In this document: piece after piece, positions 24,041 through 35,799 of the stretch | Numbering within the stretch: the stretch's first letter is position 1 | Layout: each line of letters opens with the position of its first letter | NCBI GenBank assembly: GCA_022828595.1 | Contig: JAKGHH010000007.1 | Location: 36,084,356-36,148,355 of the forward strand | Reading direction: 5' to 3' | Length of the DNA: 64,000 nucleotides | Source of the DNA: Nelumbo lutea | Taxonomy: Eukaryota; Streptophyta; Magnoliopsida; Proteales; Nelumbonaceae | Notes under the pieces: model-generated | What the model saw: the letters and a program-made list of their open reading frames with translations, nothing else | The model's database searches: none | Told to the model about the DNA's origin: nothing | Made by a program: the position numbers and the translations under genes

Positions 24041-24507
24041 ATCATATTAGCTTTACCACCCCCCCCCCCGGTGGAGGATATGGAGTTAACCATGCATCAC
24101 CAAACTCACCCCGTAGTGCCTTATCAATACATGCAAAGTAGGGTTGGAGCCTTGAGGAAACGGATGTTCAACAGCTAGGTGGCATAAACGTCTCCAAACA
24201 TAGAGAACATTAAAAAAAATTGCTAAAAAAGAATCTCTAGTCCAAGTAAACGAGATAGAGCCCACATTGTGCAGTTCTACCGCCATCCTGGACTACGTCA
24301 AATTTATGCATACCATACCATGAGTCAATTTACAATTCTTCTTTCCTTTGCACTAACAGTGGCAACATCTATGTTTCTAGAAAGGTAAGATACAAAAAAT
24401 AACTTTGATCAATCACAACCCCCACAAATGTTGACAAATAACAGCTGATTATTACCATAAATGGTTGACTTGCCTGGTGGATCTACTAGTTCCTTCTTAC
24501 ATGAGAA

Positions 24508-25640
24508 TAGGGGTGGCAATTTTTTCTGCTGAACCCACCCAACCTACCCAATATCTAACCCACCCAACCCGGTCATTTACTTAGCGGGTTCGAAATGGAT
24601 TTGGTCACCCATTAGGTCAATTTTAATGGATTGGGTTGGGTTAGGTTGTGGATAACCATTGGGTTAACCACTAAAGATATAACTTAGTCTTTTTTTTATT
24701 TTTTTCATTTGCATGAAATAATTTATAATTAATGTATTAATTTTCTATTAATTATTGACTAAAATTAGTTTTGTCTCGAATCAATATTTCACCCAAATTG
24801 ACATAAATCTAAATCAACTTGACCTGAGTCTGGACCAATTCAACTTGGTCTAAATATGAACAGACCTAATCACCTCGGTTTGGTTTGTTTGGGTCAACCA
24901 GCCCATTCTGAACCCAACCCGGCCCAGGGCAGGCCAATCCAAGTTGATCCAAATCCAAAATGGGACCAGGTGGGATGGTTCAGTCCAGCCCGACCCAAAA
25001 TCTGCCATGCTTGGATTGCCTGGTTCGGCTCGTATCTGTACAACTCGACCCAAATATGGACCGGTTCGATTTACTTCCTTTGAACCGCTTTGGGCCAGTC
25101 GGTTCAATCCCAAACCCATGCACAAACCTAATATGGGCCAGCCAAGTCAATCTGTCATTGATTGAACTGATCTGGTTTGGTTCGACAGGACTGATCCGAA
25201 TCCAAACGATTCAACCACTCTTGATGTGATTACCTCAAAGACAATCCAATTAGATAGTTCAAATTGGTCTGACCAGTTTGAACCTAAGTGGTTCGGTCAA
25301 ACCCAAAGCCCAAACATAGTCAAAAGGCTTCGACGCTTGTTTAAAAATAACATGTGCTTAATGTGATTTGAACTTTCACCACTTATGTAAATAGAAACTA
25401 CTTTTACCACTAAGCTATGACCAAATTATTTGTCAAGAGGGAGTTAGTTTTTTGTTTTAAGTACATAAATATAAGATTAATGGGTTTGGGCGGATTGAAT
25501 TGGATTAAAGTGGGTTTGGGTTGAACCCAGCCCATTTAATTTTATATAATTGGGTCATTAATGGACTGACGGGTTAGACGAATTGAGTTGAAACTCAATC
25601 CAAATCAAACCCAACCCAACCAGCCCAATTACCACCGCTA
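24508..25640. mobile_element. hAT-type non-autonomous element (1.13 kb)
   Basis: Left end TAGGGGTGGCAAT and right end ATTACCACCGCTA are imperfect inverted repeats. Flanks CATGAGAA (24500-24507) and CATGAGGA (25641-25648) are an 8-bp target duplication with one mismatch. The interior is dense in GGTTTGG, CCCAACCC and CCAAATCC words on both strands, which opens long but meaningless frames around 24850-25230. Diverged duplication and ends suggest an old insertion. Confidence 0.8.
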
Positions 25641-25696
25641 CATGAGGACATGCAATGAAAACATTAGGTTGCATGCACTTCTTTGCCTCCTTGGCT

Positions 25697-25860
25697 AAAA
25701 TTATTCAGTTGGAAGAGTGTATTGAATATCTTTTCCTACTAGAGCATGACTATAGCATTATGTCATTACTTTATCTTCGCTGAAACTATTCATTTGGAAG
25801 TGTATTAAATATCTTTTCCACTAGAGCATGACTATAGCACTTTATCTTCCCCTTCAATGC
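25697..25860. repeat. Approximately 82-bp tandem duplication
   Basis: TTGGAAGAGTGTATTGAATATC...AGAGCATGACTATAGCA (from about 25708) recurs as TTGGAAGTGTATTAAATATC...AGAGCATGACTATAGCA (from about 25793). The shared AGAGCATGAC lies 82 bp apart. The two copies differ by a few substitutions and short gaps. Confidence 0.75.
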
Positions 25861-26600
25861 TTTCAATGCATCCCCATAGGGTTTGGCTTTGAATGGCATT
25901 TCCATCTAGATGTTCTCCCAAATTTTGATGTGAGTGATTATATATTATTTTGGTGGAAACAAGAAAAGAATTCTCAGCGAACTACAGATGGATGTTTATT
26001 ACTTTATAGGAGGTGTTGTTAGTTATGAACCAAATTTGGCATGATCGAAACTCATATGTTTTTTGAAGATATCCTTTTTTATTCCCATACAAGTCATCAC
26101 AAAACGGCATTCTCAGATTCATCTGCTTGTAATAAACGAAGTACTTGACAGTACCACTACCATACTTGCTCCTCAGGAGGCCTCTATTCCACTGGGGCGT
26201 CAATTGTGTAATTGTGTAAATCTCCAACCGGCAACCGGCATTATTAAGATAAATGTTTCAATGTTTCATAGCCACTGGCCTCTGCTGCTTCTACTGAGCT
26301 TGTGGTACGAGATCATTGTGGTCTTACCGGATTCCTTAGCGTACCCCAAAGTTGTTGCTTTTGAAAGTATTACTTTTGCTTGCTTCGCAGTTCCCATATG
26401 GGTTCTCTTAAGTATTGCTAGAAGGCGATGCTCAATCAATTATTCGACTTCTGTTGGTGGACAATTTGATTCCACCGTGAATGCTTCATCTTCTAATTTA
26501 GATCACTTCCCTACTGTTCCACTACATGCCAATCAAGCAATTCATGTTGTAAACACAAGTTTAGATTTATGCCCTCGATGATAATATCAGAACATCATCA
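25860..26600 (+). pseudogene. LINE RNase H-domain relic
   Basis: Broken frames show the pattern of the RNase H tail of L1-type plant LINEs: LQPATGIIKINVSMF (usual start of the domain after a W-P-P-type motif), STELVVRDHCGLTG in the next frame, and late PLHANQAIHVVN, which resembles the R-x-A-N-x-A-H segment. The 172-codon open frame at 26063-26581 mixes these frames and is not a real protein. Assignment rests on short motifs. Confidence 0.45.
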
Positions 26601-27496
26601 TCGGGAGATGTTACCAATACAAGGCAAGGATGTGCTGTGGAACGACGTGGGGCGCAGATGTGAACTACTTGGTTTGACACTCAATTCTGTACATGGGTGG
26701 ACTTGTGTCCCAGATTTTCCACTACACCTTAACCGAGACTGCATGCACGAATCTAGCGTGCGGGCTTTTTTAGGTGTGATGCCGTATCCTGGTTGAACCC
26801 ATTGGCCAATGCCCCAACCTTCCATTTTATTATTTTGATTTCCAGTACTAAAAGCTTACAAGGCATGTAATTGAACCTCAGCTATCAGTCATGACTCATG
26901 AGTCAACAAATTCCCATCTTTTGACCTCAAATCATGCATTCCCAGAATCAATCTAAAAGAAGGCTGGGCATGATGGTAAAACACTTGGGTTGGATTTCTA
27001 TCTTACCAACTATCTAAATCGAATAGAATCTAATCCATTACACTTATGCTGGATTGGATCGAATTCAACTGTTAACATCCAATTAATAAATTAACAAATG
27101 ACCTGAAAAGCATTTCATTTTACTTGAATCCTTCTCTAATAGGATGACGATAGGCTAATTTCTCCTTTCTTTAGATCAAAAACAAGTCTATTCAGAAATC
27201 AAGGTTGACCACGGGCTACCAGGTACTCTTCACGGCCTTCCCTTTTAAGTTATATATAAAACAAATTTCCTTGGTTTGCCTTGGCTCATGAAACTGGCAT
27301 TTAACAGAGAAATAGCGACTGTGAGGCGACGCAATCAATGAACATCAAAATTAACAGTGCTCTGTTCAAAATCAAGGCGAAATCACCCCCAAAAATATAT
27401 TGTCAACATTCACTGGTATAAATTCAAAATACGTAACATTGAACCTAAAGAAAGCAACAACTCTTGCTCCCAGAAACATGCTCAGATCCTCCTCAT
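26601..27496. other. Downstream flank and 3' UTR region of RPL38
   Basis: No independent gene recognised. The part nearest 27496 should be the RPL38 3' UTR, since transcription runs right to left. I could not identify a clear AATAAA on the minus strand, so the mRNA end is not assigned. Around 27000-27080 there are GAATAGAATC/GGATTGGATCGAATTC words. Confidence 0.4.
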
Positions 27497-29474
<1,978 letters not shown>

Positions 29475-29600
29475 TTTCGCTGGCTTTCAATGAAGAGAAG
29501 CACCCAATCGCCCGAAGTTGCACGTCCCGGCCCTAGGACTGGATTGCAGATTACATTTATATGGTTCTGAGTCATGGCTCATGGGCCTCAAAACCCTAAT
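29475..29600 (-). promoter_or_regulatory. RPL38 core promoter: telo-box, site II motif, TATA box
   Basis: Upstream of the RPL38 start, on the minus strand, are a telo-box (AAACCCTAA on the plus strand, 29591-29599), a site II element (ATGGGCCT, 29581-29588, i.e. AGGCCCAT) and a TATA-like TATAAAT (complement of 29555-29561). The telo-box plus TGGGCC/GGCCCA pair within about 120 bp of the start is a known signature of plant ribosomal-protein and translation genes, bound by Myb-like and TCP factors. The TATA position suggests a transcript start near 29525 and a 5' UTR of about 50 nt. Confidence 0.85.
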
Positions 29601-29661
29601 TCTATTTCCTATTTTACCCATCTTCATATTACTCGTTTCCTATTTTACCCCTCTCAAAAAA

Positions 29662-30580
29662 GGTATTGAAAACCGACCCGGAAACAGAACCGTCCAGGGG
29701 ACCGTTTTCCGGGTGTGTTGCCGGTTCAATCGTTCGGGTCGAAAGGTTCAGTCCATGATACCATAAATTAATTAAAATATAAATTATAAATAATAAAAAA
29801 TAACATAAAAATTAAATGAATTACAGAAAATGGAAAAAATACAAAAATAATAAAATATAGAAAACATAAAAAAAATACAAAAAAATCCAAAATATAAATA
29901 AAAAACACGAAAAAATGTAAAAAATTACAAAAAAAAAAAACTACTAGTGGATTGTAATCTGGTCGTCAATGATTGCTGCTACAACTCCGGTTGGGAAGCA
30001 AAAAGATAGAAACTGTCATTGCAAATTGGTACAAATCAGTGATGAAACTGATTAAACTGCCAATCGCTATAGATTTTGGTCTATAACCGACGGTCATCAC
30101 TGCAAATCTTGCACTTGATGGCTTAGCTCGAATTGAGAAATACATCAACTTGTCACCATAGGTCATCGTAAAGGAAGCCCCAACCGCCGTTTTTCTGTCG
30201 CGCGTGAGCCATCGTACTTCACCACCACAGGTCGTGGCCGTCACAGGTCATCGAAGGTTACTGAGCGGCTAAGAGCTGGGAAGGGAAGAACAAAAATGAC
30301 TTTCATTCGAACCCTTAGCCCTTACGAATTCAACTAGGAGTTAGGATACAGGTGGAATTTTTTTGTTTTTTAATACAAGAAAAATAAAAAATAGAACCCA
30401 CGAACCGCTGCCCAAGTCGAACAGTTTAGCGGTTCGACCGCTCAAGTCAGCGATTCTCTGACTTTTTCAATGTCCTTTTGAAGATTTCTGATTTAAAGTA
30501 TAATTGGAACCGAAGACCTAACCGGTTCTTAGTTTTTTTGGTCCAACCGTTCGATCCAGTCCGGTTTTGAAAACATTGCT
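29662..30580. mobile_element. Putative inverted-repeat element upstream of RPL38
   Basis: Left GGTATTGAAAACCGACCCGG and right CCGGTTTTGAAAACATTGC face each other. Both subterminal regions are rich in CCGGTTC/GAACCG words (GTTGCCGGTTCAATCG; AACCGGTTCTTAG). The centre holds an A-rich stretch (29765-29940) and an anonymous open frame without motifs. No certain target duplication, so borders are tentative. It starts about 60 bp upstream of the RPL38 telo-box. Confidence 0.4.
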
Positions 30581-31166
30581 CTCAAGTCTCATGTTTTTGC
30601 TTTTGAGTTTTGGGAATGGTAAAGGCCAGGATGGCCGCCGGTCAGGCCAACTTTGAGGGCGGGTCAGCATGTGATCAATCTAAAACTAGTTCACTTATTT
30701 AGGTTAGGTTGAGTTCAACCTTACCCAACCTGAATTATTGAACCCCACTCCTAACCCTTTATCCAACCCGACATTTTCAGGTTGAGTTGAGATCAGGTTA
30801 GACTGGAATTGAGCTTGGGTTGGCCTGTTTTATTCACTTTATTTCGTTAAAATATTCTTATTTCACATACTTAAAATTAGTGGTACAATTTGAGCGGGCC
30901 CACCTTGAGCTTGAACTTAAACTGACCCAATTCACAATTTTATACGACTTGGGCTTGGATTTTAGAGCCTTGGGCTAGGACTAGGTCCAAAAGTTTGGGC
31001 CTTTTTATTTTTTGTTCAAGGCCCAAGTCTAGCCCTTAGATAACACAAACTTAGCTCAAGCCTAACCCACCTATGTACATACATATTTGCATATTGTTTT
31101 TATAAACCATATGTATATAAATATATGCATACATGCATGTATATACATACATTTATAATAAAGTTT
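30581..31166. other. No gene; repeat-derived sequence
   Basis: Contains GGCCCAAGTCTAGCCC and GGGTTGGCC-type words similar to 17800-18200, plus a short (ATAC/TATG)n-rich stretch at 31075-31155. No coding content. Confidence 0.45.
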
Positions 31167-31622
31167 AGGGTAAACTACAAATAGGCACCCTGTACTTTGG
31201 GGTAGTGATAGGTAGGTACATGAACTTTCAATTGCAACACCTGAGTACCCTGAACTCTCAAAAATAGACACATAGGTCCATCCATTAGTATTCTGTTAGT
31301 TAAACATTATATAATGCCAAAAAAAAACCCTTATCATATATTTCTGAGATCATTCTCAGATAACCGAACGTCTCCCCATGATGATGTTCTCACATGGACA
31401 GCAAATAACATATTCAAATTTTTCGACGACGACATTCTCTAGTGATGATTTTATTTTGTAGAATTATCTCAAAAATACACGAGAAGAGTATTTTTTACAT
31501 TATGCAATGTTTAACTGATAGAATACTAATGGATGGACCCCAAGTGTTTATTTTTGAGAGTTTAAGGTACTCAAGTGTTGCAATTAGAAGTTTAGGGTAC
31601 CTATCTGTCACTACCCCGAAAG
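31167..31622. mobile_element. Foldback (long inverted repeat) MITE
   Basis: The left arm (GGGTAAACTACAAATAGGCACC ... CACATAGGTCCATCCATTAG ... GTTAAACATTATATAATG) is complementary to the right arm (CATTATGCAATGTTTAACTG ... CTAATGGATGGACC ... TAGGGTACCTATCTGTCACTACC). About 150 bp on each side can pair around a roughly 180-bp loop. The outermost right end (the expected GTAGTTTACCC) is missing or degraded. The GGGTAAA-type terminus resembles the Mutator-like MITE at 53347. Confidence 0.75.
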
Positions 31623-31775
31623 TAGTATGCATGTGCATTGTAGGCATCAATTCCAAATGATAATAGTAACAATAGTGGTATTATTTATAATAATAATCAT
31701 GAATAAGAAATTATTTTTTTCTTTTTTTGGGCTTAGTGCCACTTTGGTCCCCGAACTTTAAAATGCGACAATTCA

Positions 31776-32907
31776 GGCCATGTTTGGTCCAATTCTCATT
31801 CTTTTTCATTCTTACCCAAGATGAAATTCTAAAATAGAAAAGAATGGGTAAAAATAGGTAGAATGAAAAAATATTGCTATGAACCAAACACTTTTTTTCC
31901 TAAAAATAAATTCTTTTCAGACTGACAAGTGTCCTATTTTACTCATTTTCATTCTTCAAAGAAAAAAAAAATTGTGTTGGTATTCACAAACTGCCAACCT
32001 AGGTCTCCAATAGTCAATGTTTACCAATCAACATAGATATTTTGTAAAAGTACTTTCATAAAAGTGTTTTTATACTTTCATAAAAGTGTTTATATACTTT
32101 CACAAAAGTACTTTTGTAAAAATGCTTTCATAAAAGTGCTTTCGTAAAAGTACTTCCATAAAAGTATTTTTGTAAAAATGCTTTTATAAAAGTGCTTCCA
32201 TAAAAGTATTTTTGTAAAAATGCTTTTATAAAAGTGCTTCCATAAAAGTGTCTTTATAAAAGCACTTTTATAAAAGTGCCTTTATAAAAGTACTTTCATA
32301 AAAGTGCTTTTATAAAAATATTTTTGTAAAAGTGATTTCGTAAAAGTACTTCCATAAAAGTGATTTCATAAAAACACTTTTATACTTTCATAAAAGTGCT
32401 TTCGTAAAAGTACTTCCATAAAAGTATTTTTGTAAAAATGCTTTTATAAAAGTGCTTCCATAAAAGTGCCTTTATAAAAGCACTTTTATAAAAGTGCCTT
32501 TATAAAAGCACTTTTATAAAAGTGCCTTTATAAAAGCACTTTTATAAAAGTGCTTTTATGAAAATACTTTCATAAAAAGTGCTTTCATAAAAATGCTTTT
32601 ATAAAAGTGCTTTCATAAGAGTACTTATGTAAAAGTGCTTTCGCAAAAGTAAACATCTATGACAACATTTTTATAGGTAGAGTTTCCTCAAAGAATGAAA
32701 TGAGCATGATGGGGCATGATTATTTTTCATGCTGCTGGCTAGTCAATTTTTGTGCTATGGGACTCATTTTTCATTCTAAAAAGAATGTGGCCCTTGGCAA
32801 GAATTTTGTAACCAAACACTCTAATGTTATTCATTCTTGCCCATTCTTGCCTAGAATGAGCAAGAATTAAGAGATTTGAGCCCTAGAGCAGTGAATCAAA
32901 CATTGCC
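31776..32907. mobile_element. Tourist-like (PIF/Harbinger-type) element carrying a minisatellite
   Basis: Ends GGCCATGTTTGGTCCAATTC and GTGAATCAAACATTGCC are imperfect inverted repeats of the Tourist type (GGCC-TGTTTGG). A 3-bp target duplication TCA lies at 31773-31775 and 32908-32910. Subterminal regions carry TCATTCTTTTTCATTC on the left and GAATGAGCAAGAATTAAG on the right. Of its 1132 bp, about 615 bp is a 14-bp tandem array. No transposase. It sits inside the foldback element 31729-33353. Confidence 0.85.
32038..32652. repeat. 14-bp minisatellite with self-complementary units (about 44 copies)
   Basis: Head-to-tail variants of a 14-bp unit such as TTTCATAAAAGTGC, CTTTATAAAAGCAC, TTCCATAAAAGTAT and TTTTGTAAAAATGC. 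Adjacent units create palindromes like CACTTTTATAAAAGTG. Higher-order blocks of three to five unit variants repeat (for example around 32150-32250 and 32410-32470), which shows secondary amplification. Spacing is directly head to tail, so it is not a CRISPR-like array. The copy number is estimated from length. Confidence 0.9.
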
Positions 32908-34093
32908 TCAATACCCAAACTTTCAAAACATGACAATCTAGTACTTGTTGTTAACTAGCCGTTATGTGGCATTTGTAAAAAAGACATAAATGCCCTTCAA
33001 GTATCATCTAATTTTCTTTATCAACCATTCAAACATTGACAAAAAATTAATAGTCTCATATCCTTGCCTTTTCTATTTAAGAAAGTTGGAGTCACCAGAA
33101 TGTCCATTCAAACGTGACCCCAACATTCTTGAATGGAAAAGGCAAGGATTTGGGATTGCTAATTTTTCGTCAACATTTAGATGGTTGATAAAGAAAATTA
33201 AATAACATTTAAAGGGCATTTGTCTCTTTTTCAAATGCCACTTAACAACTGGTTAACAGCTAATTAACGGCAAGTACTGGATTGTCACGTTTTAAAAGTT
33301 TGGGTACTAGATTGTCGCATTTTAAAGTTCGGGGACCAAAATGACACTAGGCCCAAAGTATAGGGTACTAATTGGGAATTTTCCCTAACAATAATTCTCA
33401 TTTTTAGACACATTTTTTGTTTAATACGATGAATATATTATATTAAACACATGTTCATAATTTTTATAGATTTTACAATATTTCATATAGTATTTTTTTA
33501 TTAATGACATCACAAGATAACTTGTTTGACTTAGGGGGAAGTGTGGCTCCAATTGATTTTTTCTATCTATTTTAGTAGAAAAACAAACAAACTACACATA
33601 CCTGAACTTACATTGACGTCATTGAGATATGCCTGAGACATCCTCCCACATAACAGAAAGAATGTCTATAAGAGGATACCCATATATTTACACCTATTAG
33701 CTTCCCTGTAGTAGTGTTTTAGAACTACACCATTACATTGATCTATCAAAAGAATGGTGTTTAAAAAAAGAACTTTTTTTCTTTTGTGGACATCTTCTAG
33801 TAGTGAGGGATGTGATAGTAGCTTGAGCGTATGATTCGACTATAAGATTTATGAACCCCTTGCTAATCGCATTTCAAAGAGCTTCTTGAATAGCCCATAG
33901 TTTTGCCATATTGTTATGAGAAACTCCAATATAAGCCACAAGCCATCAGGACCTATAGTTTTGTTTCTTGGTAAATTCCAGATAGTTTGTTTAATCTATT
34001 TTGGTGTCACCGGATAAAAGAACTAAATTTTGGTCCACCTAAATTGGCTTTATGTAAGGATTTAAAGTTATAGGTTTCTCAGTGTCACCCTAT

Positions 34094-34203
34094 GGCTATG
34101 TTTGGTTTGAAGGAAAAAGTAGGGAAAGGAAGGGAAAGATAGTTAAACCTATCCAAGGGTTGTAAAGGTTTCCCAACCTTTTTGCTTCAATCCAAACATA
34201 GCC
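34094..34203. mobile_element. 110-bp Tourist-like MITE
   Basis: GGCTATGTTTGGTTTGAAG at the left and CTTCAATCCAAACATAGCC at the right are near-perfect 19-bp inverted repeats. A TAT target duplication lies at 34091-34093 and 34204-34206. The interior is about 70 bp, with GGGAAAGGAAGGGAAAG facing AAAGGTTTCCC. It sits within the L1 relic. Confidence 0.88.
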
Positions 34204-34426
34204 TATGTGTATAATTCCTGAAAATGATTTGTAACGATATTTTTTATTTGTTGAGGATCATGGACCCAATGATTTTGACAATTCTTAATGATATTTATCC
34301 TATTTGAATTTCTTCTTCTAAGATTAGTCACGTGGAAGAAGCAAGTATTTAAATTGCCTTCTTTAATCCATTGGATTCGTGACTTTTAATACCAAAAGAA
34401 GTAAGATTTCTTCTTATTTTAAAATA

Positions 34427-35009
34427 GGGATTATAGTTGATAAGGGCAACTTTTGGGTCTTATTATTAATAAAAATAATATTTTTAACATAATTTCTAGA
34501 ATAGGGTAATTTTTTATAAAAAATATCAAAAAATGACAGAAACACTATTCATCTCCTTCCTCCTTCAGATTACCAAACAAATCTCCCCACCTCCAATCTC
34601 TATCTTTCTCTTTCCTCCTCACATGAAACACCAAAGTATCCAAATCAACAGTTTGATTCTAGCTACTAAACCTATTAGAAGTATCTGAAGCAGTTCTAAA
34701 CACCATTGAAGCCTAAAAATCGGGATTGGAAAAGGTTTGCGAGTATGTTAAGTGGAGAAGCGAGATGCATAGAACTAAATACAAAAATGCAAGAATGGGC
34801 TTCACTATTTTTGCTTGCAGCAAGCCAACAACTACAAGGGTGAACAAAAAAAGTAGATATCTATAATCTTGCAGCAAGCCAACAACTACATTGTTTTTGC
34901 CCTTGATATATTTTTAAAAAAGTTAACCTATTTTAAAAATTATACTAAAATGATTATTTTTATTGATATTAGGGCCCAAAAGTTGCCCTTAATTATCAGC
35001 TATAACCCC
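34427..35009. mobile_element. Inverted-repeat MITE inside the L1 relic
   Basis: Left GGGATTATAGTTGATAAGGGCAAC matches the complement of the right end (GTTGCCCTTAATTATCAGCTATAACCCC). Both continue inward with CTTTTGGGTCTTATTATTAAT versus ATTGATATTAGGGCCCAAAAG. Flanks TTAAAATA and TTAAAAAA could be an 8-bp target duplication with one mismatch. The interior (583 bp in total) has a duplicated TTGCAGCAAGCCAACAACTAC near 34817 and 34870 and no coding content. Confidence 0.7.
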
Positions 35010-35332
35010 TTAAAAAACTCAAATATTCTTGCTTTAAGGTCCTTTCAAGATTCCTCAAAAACCAGGATTCCCTTATGGCTAGGAATTTTTGAATGAACAC
35101 CTTATATTCTTTTCACTATCTGTCTTTTTTGATGAAAATATTACCAAAAACTTCTGAAGTCCATATTTTAGTCAAACTTGAAATCTTTTCTATGGTATGA
35201 ATATAATGAGATATATGTGAAGAACTAGATGGAATAGACCATGCATTAGTGACAACACAAGTAAAACTGGGACTAGTAAACCATGTATGTTTAATCCTAA
35301 ATGGTTTATGAGTAGGAGAAATGTTACTTTTA

Positions 35333-35715
35333 GGCCTCGTTTGCTTTTCAGTAAGTTATTTACCTAGGCAAATGCAGTTACTTGGGTAAGTTTTTCCTAG
35401 GAAATACTTACCTGAGTAAGTGAATTTACCCATGTTCTTTTATTTATCATGTAAATAAGGCAATGACCATTTTAGCCATAAAATCAATTATTAAAAGGGG
35501 CATTTTGGTCCATTCAAGTGTTGGCAACTTTCCCCCTAGGTGGAAAAGTTATTTACCCACCTAGGAGATGGGTATCACTTACCCAGGCAGGAAAATAAAC
35601 TATCCCTAGTCCTCACATAAATCTGAAAAAAGAACATGGGATTCTTGGTCAATGGGAACCAAAATCCCATTAACCAACTTTCCCCCTCTCAAAACCCGAA
35701 AAAAAGAACAGCCCC
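35333..35715. mobile_element. Tourist-like MITE (383 bp)
   Basis: Ends GGCCTCGTTTGCTTTTC and GAAAAAAAGAACAGCCCC are imperfect inverted repeats, with TTA target duplication at 35330-35332 and 35716-35718, the classic PIF/Harbinger signature. It interrupts the L1 relic between its endonuclease end and linker. A relative in opposite orientation lies at 16780-17105. Confidence 0.85.
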
Positions 35716-35799
35716 TTAGTGTCCAACAAAATAGAATAGTGATCAAATAGGACCCTTGGAAGATGTAATTAACAAACTAGCATTGTGAAATAGAGTTCC

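Larger units (their letters stand above)
31729..33353. mobile_element. Foldback MITE split by a nested insertion
   Basis: The outer left arm GGGCTTAGTGCCACTTTGGTCCCCGAAC...GCGACAAT (31729-31772) pairs with ATTGTCGCATTTTAAAGTTCGGGGACC...AGGCCC near 33310-33353. The inner left arm (32911-33030, to TTTCTTTATCAACCATTCAAAC) pairs with 33170-33300 (GATGGTTGATAAAGAAAATTAAATAAC...). The left arm is broken between 31775 and 32908 by the Tourist-like element. Rejoining the arms in thought restores a continuous inverted repeat. Confidence 0.85.

Noticed and set aside
24059..24069. Poly-C run beside the hAT relic
   Set aside because: Simple homopolymer; no terminal repeat or motif next to it.
24850..25230. 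Four overlapping open frames on both strands
   Set aside because: They come from repeated GGTTTGG/CCAAACC-type words inside a hAT-type element. No domain, and all frames look alike.
26063..26581. A 172-codon open frame with a hydrophobic stretch, at first sight a membrane protein
   Set aside because: Its parts correspond to LINE RNase H sequence read partly out of frame, and neighbouring frames show the rest.
32038..32652. A regular repeat array, considered as CRISPR-like
   Set aside because: Units of 14 bp are directly adjacent without spacers, inside a plant transposable element, in a eukaryotic genome.
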